Origin: Acetispira formosa (nom. nud.)
Lineage (GTDB): Bacteria > Desulfobacterota > Desulfarculia > Adiutricales > Adiutricaceae
DNA: 64,000 nucleotides
Assembly (NCBI GenBank): GCA_023525915.1
Contig: CP026657.1
Span: forward strand, 930,001 to 994,000
Direction: 5' to 3'
In this document: positions 18,976 to 28,274 of the stretch, piece by piece
Numbering within the stretch: position 1 is the stretch's first letter
Layout: the number at the start of each line of letters is the position of its first letter
Program-made: the position numbers and the translations under genes
Notes under the pieces: generated by a model
Told to the model about the DNA's origin: nothing
Database searches by the model: none
Seen by the model: only the letters and a program-made list of their open reading frames with translations

Positions 18976-19123
18976 GTTTTCAATATCAGCCGGAAGTGAG
19001 GTTCCGTTATTACCGTTTATAGGCGATATTATAATTTATGTTAGTAATTTTGCATAGTCTTATGTGAAATGAAACTTACATGCTCCCAAGCAGCCTCAGC
19101 CGGTGGAACAGGCCTCAAACAGC

Positions 19124-19150
19124 CGCGTCTGAGGATTATCCGCAGACGCG
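19124..19150 (-). terminator. Possible terminator after the REC-GGDEF gene
   Basis: 8-bp stem CGCGTCTG (19124-19131) / CAGACGCG (19143-19150) just after the stop on the minus strand. The following T-run is weak, so this is only a candidate. Confidence 0.4.
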
Positions 19151-19186
19151 CCGTCGAAAAGGATTGATTGGCTCCAGCCAAACCGA

Positions 19187-20089
19187 TTACGAGAAACAGA
19201 CCCGGTTCCGGCCGGTCCTTTTGGCTTCGTAGAGGGCCGCATCCACCCTGGCGATGAAATCCGGCTGAAGATCATCAGCCGAAGGAATGATGGAACTCAC
19301 CCCGATACTGACCGTAACAGAGGAACTGGCCGCGTCCGGGCCGGAGATGCGGCAGGCCTCCACATTGGCCCGCAAGTCTTCAGCCATCTGGAGCGCCCCG
19401 TTCAAATCCGTGGCTGGAAGTATTACGGAAAACTCCTCACCGCCGATGCGGGCCATGAAATCGGCCGGGCGTTTTAGAGATTTTTGCAGAGTCTTGGCCA
19501 CCGCCTGAAGCAGAACGTCACCCTGCGGATGTCCGTAGGTGTCGTTATAAACCTTAAACTTGTCCACATCAATAATCATCATGCTCAGAGGGTTTTTCTG
19601 GCGAACGGCCCGGCTCCATTCCACATCCACCTGATGATCAAAAGCCCGGCGGTTGGGAACATCGGTCAGGGCGTCGATCAGCCCCAGACGTTCGATCATC
19701 CGCATCTGCTTGATTATCTTGATGTGGGTGCGCACCCTGGCCTGGACGATGGCGTTATTAAAGGGTTTGACGATGTAATCCACCGCGCCCAGAAGAAAGC
19801 CTTTTTCTTCATCTTCCACATTGACCAGGCCGGTTATGAAAATAACCGGGATATGCCTGGTGACATCAGATTCCTTCAGGCGGGTCAGAACCTCAAACCC
19901 GTCCAGGTCAGGCATCAAGACGTCCAGAAGAATAAGATCCGGCTGATACTGATTGGCTATTTTCAGGGCCACTTCACCGCTTTTGGCCACCTGCACCTGA
20001 TAATCACTTTTCAGAATATGCACCAGAACGTCCAGATTGGATCGATCATCATCAACTACAAGTATATTAAACTGTCTTTCACTGCTCAC
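19187..20089 (-). CDS. Response regulator diguanylate cyclase (REC-GGDEF)
   Basis: 300 aa. The REC domain (about 6-120) has DDD at 13-15, phosphoacceptor Asp56 in DLILLDVLMPDLDGFEVL and K108. The GGDEF domain has active-site GGEEF (216-220) and an intact inhibitory RxxD (RPAD, 207-210) five residues before it. It should make c-di-GMP under phosphorylation control and product inhibition. PleD/WspR-like. It lies between two orphan hybrid kinases on the same strand and is a likely phosphorelay target. Confidence 0.9.
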   Translation of the reverse strand: MSSERQFNILVVDDDRSNLDVLVHILKSDYQVQVAKSGEVALKIANQYQPDLILLDVLMPDLDGFEVLTRLKESDVTRHIPVIFITGLVNVEDEEKGFLLGAVDYIVKPFNNAIVQARVRTHIKIIKQMRMIERLGLIDALTDVPNRRAFDHQVDVEWSRAVRQKNPLSMMIIDVDKFKVYNDTYGHPQGDVLLQAVAKTLQKSLKRPADFMARIGGEEFSVILPATDLNGALQMAEDLRANVEACRISGPDAASSSVTVSIGVSSIIPSADDLQPDFIARVDAALYEAKRTGRNRVCFS

Positions 20090-20476
20090 GTCAAATCACC
20101 GCGTTTCCAAAGCTTAGGATAACTTAAGACCTCTTCCGGCTTATTGCAAGTTCAAAACCATAAGAGCCAAAGCCGAAATTGGTGTTCAGGCCCCGTATAC
20201 GGAGGCCGCATCATAAAAATGAAACGGGCTTCAGGTTGGCTCAGACGCGATATATAAAGCCTTTCGGCGCAGTATTACTATCTAAATTAAGGATTCTTTT
20301 AATTATTACCGATAAGCGGGAAACTATTTTGGGACTCGTTGTTTTACGTTATAACAAACGCATGTCCTTTTATAGCAAAGATTTAATGGATAATCCAGCC
20401 CTCTTTGGATTTTTTTAAATCATATAAGGATTTTCGCTACATGCGGTTCCACCAATTTCAGGGGATCGAATGTGCG

Positions 20477-23400
20477 TCACAAATTCAGCCGTGTTTTGAT
20501 GTCGTCAACAGTCTGTCTGGCCAGACGGAAATCATAATCCTCCATCTGATTGACCAGAGCCTCGCACAGCTTCTCCAACGGCGACAGCACCGCCTTTATG
20601 TCATCGATCATGTCCAGGCAGGCGGAGTTGCTGGCTTCCAGCATGGGTATAATCCTGTTGAGCAGTTCCGCCGCGCGGGTTCCATCCACCTGGCCGGAAT
20701 GTTCGTCCCCGTCCTCACCGGGAGACTCGCCAAGGAGAAACGACAGCTCATTTAAAACCATATCAAGCTCCCCCTCAAAGGCGGCCAGCACCTCCGGCGG
20801 GGCAGTGCCCGCGCTTCCGGCCAGAGAGTCCTCCAAAGCCTTGGCGGCGGCCGACAGGCTTTTGGCCCCGATCATGGCCGATGTGCCTTTCACTGTGTGA
20901 GCCAGACGATGGGCCGTGGTGAAGTCGCCGTCATTGAGGAGGCCGCGAAGCCGGTCGGCGGCGTCCTGATTGTCTTTAAAAAAATTGGCCAAAAGGCGGG
21001 CATACAGCCGCTGGTTGCCGGCGGCCTGAGCCAGGCCCCTGATGCGGTCAATAACCGGGCCAGCCTGACGGCCCGCCTCCTGAGCCTGTTGACTGTGGCG
21101 CTCTTCGGCCGGGGCCAGATCGGGCGACGCGGCACCTGAAAAGAATTTTTTGAGGCAATTCCACAATTCGTAGGCCTGAAAGGGCTTGCCCAGACAATCA
21201 TCCATGCCTTCCTGGCGGTATTTCTCCCAGTCTTCAGCCATAACGTTGGCTGTCAGGGCCACTATGGGAATCCCCAGGTGCTTCAGCCGTCTGGTGGCTT
21301 CCAGCCCACTCATGACGGGCATGTGAATATCCATCAGAATCAGATCAAAGGGCCGCCCGGCCGCGCTTCTGGCCTCGGCCACCCGCACGCCCATGGCTCC
21401 GTTTTCAGCGATGATGACGTTCAGGCCCACCCTCTGGAGGTGCTCCCTGATCACTTCCTGATTGATCTGATTGTCCTCGCAAACCAGCACCTCGCCCTTG
21501 AAATAGGGGCGCTCGCTATCAATGGCCGGGGCGGCGATGCTGGCGGCCCCGGCTGTTTCGTCGGCCGTTTCAAAGGTCATGGTGAAATAAAACCGGCTGC
21601 CCAGCCCCGGGGTGCTCTCCACCTTCAATTCGGTCCCGCACAGTTCGAGAATGCCTTTGGAGATCGGCAGCCCCAGCCCGGTGCCGCCATACTGCCGGGT
21701 GATGCTGCTGTCCGCCTGCATGAAGGGCTCGAAAATTTTTTGAACCTGATCTTCCGACAGGCCGATGCCGGTGTCTTTGATTTCAAAATAGAGATCTATC
21801 AGGCTGTGCTCTTCTTTTTCAACCCTGGCCGTGAAAACAACACTGCCGGAATTGGTGTATTTGATGGCATTGGACAGGAGGTTGAAAAAAACCTGCCGCA
21901 GTTTGGTGGGATCGCCCAGAACTTTGAGGCCGGCCACTTCACGGGCGTCGAAGACCAGCTCCAGCCGCTTTTCCTGAGCCTTGGGCGCGCCGATGACTTC
22001 ACAGAGGTTAATCACTTCATAGACGCTGAAAGGAATTTTTTCCAATTCAACCTTGCCGGATTCTATGCGAGAAATATCCAGAATATCATCAATAATCTGC
22101 ACCAGCCCTTCGGCGCTGACCTTGATTTTGCTGATATAATCGCGGGTTTTATCCGGGATGTCGTCATCGATGGCCAGTTCCGCGAAGCCGATGATGCCGT
22201 TCATAGGCGTACGGATTTCATGGCTCATGTTGGCCAGAAAATCCGATTTCATTTTGGAAGCTTCTTCTGCGGCCAGCGCGGCCCGGCCGGACGCCTCGGC
22301 CGACTCTTTCAGCTGCTCCTCATAAGCCTCGCGCCTGGCTTCATAAATTTTGCGCAAAGTAATGTCCCAGCCGGTGGAGAAATGAACGAAACGGCCGTCA
22401 ATCCAGGGCACAATGCTGCTGCGGGCCGACACCCAGGCGCCGGTGCTTTGGTCGTACCGTTCCCATTCAATTGTGGAATTTCCTCCGGTTTCTGCCAGAA
22501 GCTGGGGCAGCCGGCAGACCGGGCAGGGGCCGGTGAATTCTGGCATAAAGACCTGCCAGCATTTGCGGCCGATAGCCTCTTTGGAATCCACGCCGAAGGT
22601 TTCGGCCATTTTCTTATTGATATAAATCAGCTCATAAGTTTGCGGGTCGGTCACATAAACCATCTGGTCAATGTTGTCCATAATGGTCATGGCCTTGTTG
22701 ATACCCTGGGCGACCATGAGATATTTGCCGGAAAGGTCATCAGTCTGAACGAAAGCCTCATCGTCATCGGTCCCGTCAGGCGACAGAAGCCGCACCCCCC
22801 TGGTCAGGGCATTGACTGAGCGGGCCGCGTGGGCCAGGCTCTCGGCCATGATGCCCATTTCGTCGTTGGAATCCGGGAGCGGCGGCAGGTCGAGACGGCC
22901 CTCGGCCAGCCGTTTGGAGGCTTCCGCCAACTGGCGGGCCGGGCGGCCCACGGCGCGGCGGGTGTAAATGATGATGGCGGCGGCAATCAGGATGGTCATG
23001 GCCACGGTGACGGCGGTGATGCGAAACCTGAAGCGGGCGGCATTGACCAGAAAACGGCTGGAGGAAATGCCTACGCCCACCGCCCCCACGGTCTGGCCGG
23101 ACGAGTCAAATATGGGCACGAAAGCGGAAATGACTCCGCCGGATTCACCGTTGGGCTGCTCGCCAAGATCATAGATTTTGGTGAGTGAATCTTCACCGGT
23201 ATCGATTGTTTGCAGAAGTTCGGGCGAAAAATTATCGCGACTCCAGGTGGAACCTATAGAAGTTGCATAATTCCCGGCCGCGTAATATTTAAGGGTTTTG
23301 CCGTCGTCACCGGGAGCCACGGCATAGACGAATTTCACGCGGCCGTTGGTTCTGACCTGATCGAAATGTTTTTTAGTGGCCACCCATTGAGGGTCGGCGC

Positions 23401-23644
23401 GGCCCAGGCGGAGGGCCTGAGCAAACTTATCGCCGTCTATGTTGAGGGAAAGGACCTTGGCCATGGCCCATGAGGCCCGGCTGTAATTATAGACGCAGGC
23501 CTGATAGAACAACTCATAGCTCAACAATATCATAATGACCGAGAAGACCACATGCATGAGGGTCACCCGGCCGGAAAGTTTAAAACCTATGCCCCGGAAT
23601 CCACTCTTTACCCGGCCGGGTCCGCCGGTTTTTTTTGCGTTCAT
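20477..23644 (-). CDS. Hybrid sensor histidine kinase (dCache/HAMP/PAS/HisKA/REC/HPt)
   Basis: 1055 aa. TM1 at about 27-50, extracellular Cache-like sensor at about 55-200, TM2 at about 208-228, HAMP at about 229-282. The PAS domain (about 320-430) contains an unusual GPCPVCRLPQLL. HisKA has H475 in FLANMSHEIRTPMNGIIGFA, then HATPase_c (about 575-690), REC with Asp772 and HPt with H916. Module order and motif wording are very close to the 926-aa kinase, so the two probably share a duplicated transmitter. The 387-bp gap 20090-20476 upstream of the cyclase shows nothing I can identify. Confidence 0.9.
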   Translation of the reverse strand: MNAKKTGGPGRVKSGFRGIGFKLSGRVTLMHVVFSVIMILLSYELFYQACVYNYSRASWAMAKVLSLNIDGDKFAQALRLGRADPQWVATKKHFDQVRTNGRVKFVYAVAPGDDGKTLKYYAAGNYATSIGSTWSRDNFSPELLQTIDTGEDSLTKIYDLGEQPNGESGGVISAFVPIFDSSGQTVGAVGVGISSSRFLVNAARFRFRITAVTVAMTILIAAAIIIYTRRAVGRPARQLAEASKRLAEGRLDLPPLPDSNDEMGIMAESLAHAARSVNALTRGVRLLSPDGTDDDEAFVQTDDLSGKYLMVAQGINKAMTIMDNIDQMVYVTDPQTYELIYINKKMAETFGVDSKEAIGRKCWQVFMPEFTGPCPVCRLPQLLAETGGNSTIEWERYDQSTGAWVSARSSIVPWIDGRFVHFSTGWDITLRKIYEARREAYEEQLKESAEASGRAALAAEEASKMKSDFLANMSHEIRTPMNGIIGFAELAIDDDIPDKTRDYISKIKVSAEGLVQIIDDILDISRIESGKVELEKIPFSVYEVINLCEVIGAPKAQEKRLELVFDAREVAGLKVLGDPTKLRQVFFNLLSNAIKYTNSGSVVFTARVEKEEHSLIDLYFEIKDTGIGLSEDQVQKIFEPFMQADSSITRQYGGTGLGLPISKGILELCGTELKVESTPGLGSRFYFTMTFETADETAGAASIAAPAIDSERPYFKGEVLVCEDNQINQEVIREHLQRVGLNVIIAENGAMGVRVAEARSAAGRPFDLILMDIHMPVMSGLEATRRLKHLGIPIVALTANVMAEDWEKYRQEGMDDCLGKPFQAYELWNCLKKFFSGAASPDLAPAEERHSQQAQEAGRQAGPVIDRIRGLAQAAGNQRLYARLLANFFKDNQDAADRLRGLLNDGDFTTAHRLAHTVKGTSAMIGAKSLSAAAKALEDSLAGSAGTAPPEVLAAFEGELDMVLNELSFLLGESPGEDGDEHSGQVDGTRAAELLNRIIPMLEASNSACLDMIDDIKAVLSPLEKLCEALVNQMEDYDFRLARQTVDDIKTRLNL

Positions 23645-23765
23645 TTATAACCATCCAGAACAGAAAAAGTCATCATTAATAATTTTATTGAAAAAGGTGT
23701 GCTTAAATAGTCTCTGATTTTACCATATAGAGATAGACCATTCAACTATGCCCTGGCGGAACAAG

Positions 23766-24206
23766 CAGGGCAATCGCTTGAAAACGGCAAAGATAAAACC
23801 AGGAGGGCGGGGCGGTGAGATATCTCCATAGTGGCCCCCGATTTTTCTCTGATCCCGGCCGGGTGGCTTCTTCGGCATTCTGTCCCCAAGTGCCCGTCCG
23901 GGGAGCAAAAATCGTGGTCCCCTCTGGAGATATCTCACCGCCCCGCCCTCCTGGACATGGTCGGCTCATGTAAGAAACCCCAACCGTCACCCTACCCAAA
24001 CGCCGACACTGACCAGGCCGGGCGGGCGAAAAATTTTCTGTAAGTCGCTCGTAATTTTGCTCCCCGGACGGGTACGGACAAACAAACCTCTAATGAAGCC
24101 ACCCGGCCGGGAATAAGAGAAAATTACGAGTGACGTCAGTGCCTTTCGTAAAAATTTTCGCCCGCCCGGCCGGGTTTTACCTTTGCCGTTTCAAGCCATT
24201 GCCCTG
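23766..24206. repeat. Repeat family BC, copy 2: complete
   Basis: 441-bp composite with outer terminal inverted repeats of about 36 bp (left CAGGGCAATCGCTTGAAA then CGGCAAAG; right is the near-complement). Hairpin B lies at about 23802-23951, the spacer at about 23952-24015, and hairpin C at about 24016-24174. Both loops carry CCCGGCCGGGT ... GCCCGTCCGGGGAGC, in opposite orientation. This copy is in the opposite orientation (B first) to copies 1 and 3. The gap 23645-24302 holds nothing else I recognise. Confidence 0.88.
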
Positions 24207-24302
24207 GAGATTCGCCTATGGATGGACTAAAAATCATGGAGTGGGGAGTGGAAAAGCCGCACTCCATGTTTAAAAGATGACACGCCGGAAACGGCGGGAT
24301 GA

Positions 24303-24539
24303 TTATGGAAACATCCAGAAAGGATCGAAGCTTATGCCCTGGGCACCTGGATATTGGATCTGGTTAATCCACCCAATGGCCGCTAAACACGTGAAGCCTA
24401 TCATAATCCACATCACAGCCCCGCGCAGACGGGTTTTGGTTTTTAGGAAAACGGCGGTTTTGGGTGTGAATATGCTGGCCAGTATCATGACCAGACTCAA
24501 AAAGCCCAGAAGCAGAAAGAACAGCGACAGTACGTACAT
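24303..24539 (-). CDS. Small membrane protein, 78 aa
   Basis: GGAGGT sits 7 nt before the ATG. Two hydrophobic segments (about 1-24 and 41-61) flank a basic loop (KTKTRLRGA). It starts 38 bp after the P-type ATPase stop and is probably in the same operon, perhaps as an accessory subunit; no family recognised. Confidence 0.7.
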   Translation of the reverse strand: MYVLSLFFLLLGFLSLVMILASIFTPKTAVFLKTKTRLRGAVMWIMIGFTCLAAIGWINQIQYPGAQGISFDPFWMFP

Positions 24540-24577
24540 TTTATTTACCTCCGCCAGTTAACTTCTCATCACCGCTA

Positions 24578-27232
24578 TCATTTCACCTTACCAACCAGAC
24601 GATGAATAACTTTGGCCGCTTCCACAATTGGCAAGGGGGCCAGTGAGAGGCCGACAATCCACCACCATTGCGTCATGGTCAATGGGGCCAGATGGAAGAT
24701 GTCATGGAGGGCCGGTATTTCCAGAACGATGATCATCAGCATCAGCACAATGGCCAGCGCGCCCCACAGCCAGCCATTTCTGAACATGCCAGCAAAAGCG
24801 CTGGCCGAAGAGCGCACATTCAGCACATGGGTTATCTGGGCCAGGCCCAGCACGGCAAAGGTCATGGTCTGGGCGGTGGCCACGGAGGTTTCCAGGCCGA
24901 TGCGGAAAGCCGTCAGGGAAAGACCGGCGATCATCAGGCCCTGAAGGAGTATGCGGGCGAGAAACGGCCTGGTCAGAAGCCCCTGGCGGGAATCAATGGG
25001 CGGCCGATTCATTATGCCGGGCTGGGCTGGGTCAACACTGAGGGCCAGGGCCGGGAGGCTGTCGGTAACCAGATTAATCCATAAAATCTGAATGGGCAGA
25101 AGCGGCGCGGCCCAATTGGCCATAATGGCGATAAAGAGCACCAGAAGCTCGCCGATGTTGGTGGAGAGCATGAACTGGATGGCCTTGAGGATGTTGTCGT
25201 AAATACGGCGGCCTTCCTCAACGGCTGTGACAATGGTGGCAAAATTGTCGTCGGTCAGGACAATGTCGGCGGCTTCCTTGGAAACGTCGGTGCCGGTGAT
25301 GCCCATGGCCACGCCGATGTCGGCCAGCTTCAGGGCCGGGGCGTCGTTGACGCCGTCGCCGGTCATGGCCACCACCTGCCCGCTGTGCTGAAAAGCCTTG
25401 ACTATGCGGACTTTGTGCTCGGGAGCCACCCTGGCGTAGACGGAAGTATGGCCGATGATGTTATCTAGATGTTCATCGCTCATATCTTCCAGCTCGGAGC
25501 CGGTCATGGCCCGATCATCCTTTTCCATGATGCCCAGCGATTCAGCTATGGCCACTGCCGTAATTTTATGGTCGCCCGTAATCATGACGGGCTTGATGCC
25601 GGCGGTGCGGCATTTGGCCACCGCGTCCTTAACCTCCAAACGTGGCGGATCGATCATGCCCAGGAGACCCGCGAACACCATATTACTCTCCAGAGTGCCG
25701 GGGATGACGGGAGCGGGAAGCTCTTCCAGCGGGCGGAAAGCTACAGCCAAAACACGCAGGGCGCTCTCGGCCATTTTTTCATTGACCCATTTTATTCGCC
25801 TGATCTCGTCATCGGTCAAGGGCACGATCCGGCCGCCGCTGAAAACCCGGTCGCAGCCGGCCAGCACTTCATCAGTGCCGCCTTTGGTATAGGAAACCAG
25901 GGCTCCCTTATCATTGCGGTTGACGGTGGTCATCTTCTTGCGTTCAGAATCGAAAGGAATTTCCGCCTGACGCGCGTTATCTTCCTCCAACTCGTTTTTA
26001 TTCATTCCGAATTTCAGGCCGATATCCAACAGAGCTGTTTCAGTTGGATCGCCTGTAGTGCGCCAGCCGGTTTCATCCTGGCTCAGTTTGGCGTCGTTAG
26101 CCAATATTGCGCACCGGAGCAACTGGCGCTGGCCGTCGCCCAGTGTTTCAGAAAAATTGTCGCAATCGTGGCCGTCCGCATACAGGCGCACCACGGTCAT
26201 TCTGTTTTGGGTGAGGGTGCCGGTTTTATCCGAGCAGATGACGCCGCAGGCCCCCAAAGTCTCCACTGACGGCAGGTTGCGGACAATGGCGTGCTTTTTC
26301 ACCAGCCGCTGAACTCCCACGGCCAAAACGATGGTCGAGACGGCGGGCAGCCCCTCGGGAATGGCGGCGGCGGCCAGACTGACCGCAATCATGAACATTT
26401 CCACCAGTTCGCGCCCCTGAAGCATCCCGGCCACAAAAATGGCCAGGCAGATTACCAGAGCCGATATGCCCAGAATTTTGCCCAAATTATCCAGGCGAAC
26501 CTGAAGCGGCGTTTTGGTGTCGGGCACCTCTTGGATCATGGCCGCTATTTTTCCCACCTCAGTATTCAGGCTGGTTGCCACCACCAAGCCCTGCCCCCGG
26601 CCATAGGTGACGGTCGAAGAGGAAAAAGCCATATTCTCCCGGTCACCCAAAAGCACATCGCCTTCCAGAGTGTCGGCGTGCTTATCCTCCGGCAGAGATT
26701 CGCCGGTGAGGGAGGCTTCCTGGATTTTCAAATTTACCGCTTCGGTCAGACGCAGATCGGCAGGCACCAGGTCGCCAGTCTCTATCACCACCAAGTCGCC
26801 CGGCACCAGTTCCCTGGATTCAATCACCACCACCTGACCGCCCCGGATGACCTTGCAGTGCGGCGCGGACAGACGGGCCAGGGCTTCAAGTGATTTTTCG
26901 GCCTTGGCCTCCTGGGCTGTCCCGATTACCGCATTTAGGATGACAATGGCCAGAATGATGATGGTGTCGGTAAAACCTTCCCCGTGCATCCAGCCCACCA
27001 GGCCGGATATGGCGGCGGCGGCCAGAAGGACAATGATCATAAAGCTCTTGAACTGCGAAAGGAATTTGGCCAGAAGGCTCTTAGGCCTGGCCGACTTGAT
27101 CTCGTTCGCTCCCCAGGTGGCCAGCCTCTTTTCAGCTTCAGCCGGTTTCAGGCCCTCGGTGGCTGAGGTCTCGAAAAAGGCGGCGGTTTCTTCAATGGAG
27201 CGGTTATAAAACGGAAGAGGTTTATTTTCCAT
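24578..27232 (-). CDS. Calcium-type P-type ATPase (P2A)
   Basis: 884 aa, the usual length. Actuator TGES (177-180), phosphorylated Asp335 in DKTGTLTQ, PEGLPA in M4 (292-297), hinge TGDGVNDAPALK, M5 NIGELL and M6 NLVTDSLPALAL. The last three transmembrane motifs match the Ca2+ ligands of SERCA-type pumps. It would export Ca2+ (or Mn2+) from the cytoplasm. The N-terminus (SIEETAAFFETSATEGLKPA) is the cation-ATPase N domain. Cotranscribed with a small membrane protein. Confidence 0.9.
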   Translation of the reverse strand: MENKPLPFYNRSIEETAAFFETSATEGLKPAEAEKRLATWGANEIKSARPKSLLAKFLSQFKSFMIIVLLAAAAISGLVGWMHGEGFTDTIIILAIVILNAVIGTAQEAKAEKSLEALARLSAPHCKVIRGGQVVVIESRELVPGDLVVIETGDLVPADLRLTEAVNLKIQEASLTGESLPEDKHADTLEGDVLLGDRENMAFSSSTVTYGRGQGLVVATSLNTEVGKIAAMIQEVPDTKTPLQVRLDNLGKILGISALVICLAIFVAGMLQGRELVEMFMIAVSLAAAAIPEGLPAVSTIVLAVGVQRLVKKHAIVRNLPSVETLGACGVICSDKTGTLTQNRMTVVRLYADGHDCDNFSETLGDGQRQLLRCAILANDAKLSQDETGWRTTGDPTETALLDIGLKFGMNKNELEEDNARQAEIPFDSERKKMTTVNRNDKGALVSYTKGGTDEVLAGCDRVFSGGRIVPLTDDEIRRIKWVNEKMAESALRVLAVAFRPLEELPAPVIPGTLESNMVFAGLLGMIDPPRLEVKDAVAKCRTAGIKPVMITGDHKITAVAIAESLGIMEKDDRAMTGSELEDMSDEHLDNIIGHTSVYARVAPEHKVRIVKAFQHSGQVVAMTGDGVNDAPALKLADIGVAMGITGTDVSKEAADIVLTDDNFATIVTAVEEGRRIYDNILKAIQFMLSTNIGELLVLFIAIMANWAAPLLPIQILWINLVTDSLPALALSVDPAQPGIMNRPPIDSRQGLLTRPFLARILLQGLMIAGLSLTAFRIGLETSVATAQTMTFAVLGLAQITHVLNVRSSASAFAGMFRNGWLWGALAIVLMLMIIVLEIPALHDIFHLAPLTMTQWWWIVGLSLAPLPIVEAAKVIHRLVGKVK

Positions 27233-27277
27233 ACATCACCTTGTAACGCTTAAAATTTCGGTTATTCCTATAACCCG

Positions 27278-27494
27278 CCGGAAGCCGGGGATTGTTTTTG
27301 CTCCGGCTCCGTTCCGGGGGTCTTAGTCACGGAGCCGGAGCAAAAACAATCCCCGGCTTCCGGCTCCCACTCGGCCAGGCCCACAGTTCTAAAGAAAGCC
27401 GAACAGGCAGCCGCCGGGAGAAATGTTTTTGCGAGGGTGAGGTGACTAAAGACCCCCGGAACCTCACCCTCGCAAAAACATTTCTCCCGGCGGC
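27278..27494. repeat. Repeat family A, copy 2: complete, perfect hairpins
   Basis: Module 2 has perfect 34-bp arms at 27278-27311 and 27330-27363 (18-nt loop). Module 1 has perfect 34-bp arms at 27410-27443 and 27461-27494 (17-nt loop). Inner stem sequences differ from copy 1 but are fully paired (GCTCCGGCTCCG here, GACCCGTCTCC in copy 1). Outer ends read TAACCCGCCGG and CGGCGGTCAACCGC. The remainder of 27233-27654 has no gene that I can support. Confidence 0.9.
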
Positions 27495-27654
27495 GGTCAA
27501 CCGCTTATCCGAAAACTCAACTTTAGCTATGTGCCAGATTCAGAGCCCATCTGGTGGGCGGCGGAGCCGCTTCGTCAAATTATACAACAAATTAGATACA
27601 AATCAAGTTTTAATTGCCACACCAAATAATAAATATTATAAAACACAAATTAAC

Positions 27655-27684
27655 TTGACTTAATCAAAATTTATTTCCTATAAT
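27655..27684 (+). promoter_or_regulatory. Promoter of the tat operon
   Basis: TTGACT (27655-27660), 18-bp spacer, TATAAT (27679-27684). It sits in an AT-rich stretch and gives a leader of about 110 nt before tatA. Confidence 0.7.
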
Positions 27685-27803
27685 GTGTTCAGCCAACGGA
27701 GACCACATCAATGTTGAGCCGGCTTTTCTTAAATCTCCTCACCGGGCCCTGGCCGGGCCAATCAACTTACCGGCGTTTTCCATAAGGCGAAAGGAGCATA
27801 CCC

Positions 27804-28016
27804 ATGGGCGGACTGAGTGCCTGGAAGCTGTTGCTTATACTTTTTGTTGTGCTGATAGTCTTCGGCGGCCGCAGGCTGCCGGAACTGGGCAAAAGCCTGG
27901 GGGCCGGGATAGTGAATTTCCGCAAGGCTTTCCGGGATGAGAAAGAAGATGGCGACAGTGAAGAGGAATCCCGCGTTCCTGCCGTCAGCGGGAGCGACCC
28001 GGCCGCTAAAGCCTGA
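27804..28016 (+). CDS. tatA: Twin-arginine translocase subunit TatA
   Basis: 70 aa; AAAGGAG precedes ATG 27804. One N-terminal TM helix (WKLLLILFVVLIVF), the FGGRRLPELGKSLG hinge and amphipathic helix, then a charged tail. TatA forms the protein-conducting oligomer of the Tat system. First gene of tatABC; the next gene starts 14 bp later. Confidence 0.9.
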   Translation: MGGLSAWKLLLILFVVLIVFGGRRLPELGKSLGAGIVNFRKAFRDEKEDGDSEEESRVPAVSGSDPAAKA

Positions 28017-28030
28017 ATGAGGAGGCGTCC

Positions 28031-28273
28031 ATGTTCGGTCTAGGCTGGTCGGAAATACTTCTTATAGCCGTGGTGGCCGTGGTGGTGGTGCGGCCGGAAC
28101 AGATGCCGCAGACGGCCCGCTCGGTGGGCAAATTTATGCGGCAGCTCCGTCAGGTGGCCTCTGAGGCCTCTGAAACCCTGGAAAAGGAAGTTTCCGACAT
28201 AAAAAATCTCAATCCCCTGTCAGAGGCGCAAACCGGCTCAAAAACCAAGCCCGGCCGGGGCAAGGCGGAATGA
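28031..28273 (+). CDS. tatB: Twin-arginine translocase subunit TatB
   Basis: 80 aa; begins MFGLGWSEILLIAVVAVVVV with the TatB-type acidic residue early in the helix, then RPEQMPQTARSVGKFMRQLR and a Glu/Lys amphipathic region. The short tail makes TatA/TatB assignment by sequence alone tentative, but gene order (second, before tatC) supports TatB, the signal-peptide receptor partner of TatC. Confidence 0.85.
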   Translation: MFGLGWSEILLIAVVAVVVVRPEQMPQTARSVGKFMRQLRQVASEASETLEKEVSDIKNLNPLSEAQTGSKTKPGRGKAE

Positions 28274-28274
28274 T

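Noticed and set aside
21278-22819. 513-aa open frame on the plus strand
   Set aside because: Antisense to the 1055-aa hybrid kinase, whose catalytic motifs are all intact; low-complexity His/Gly/Ala translation.
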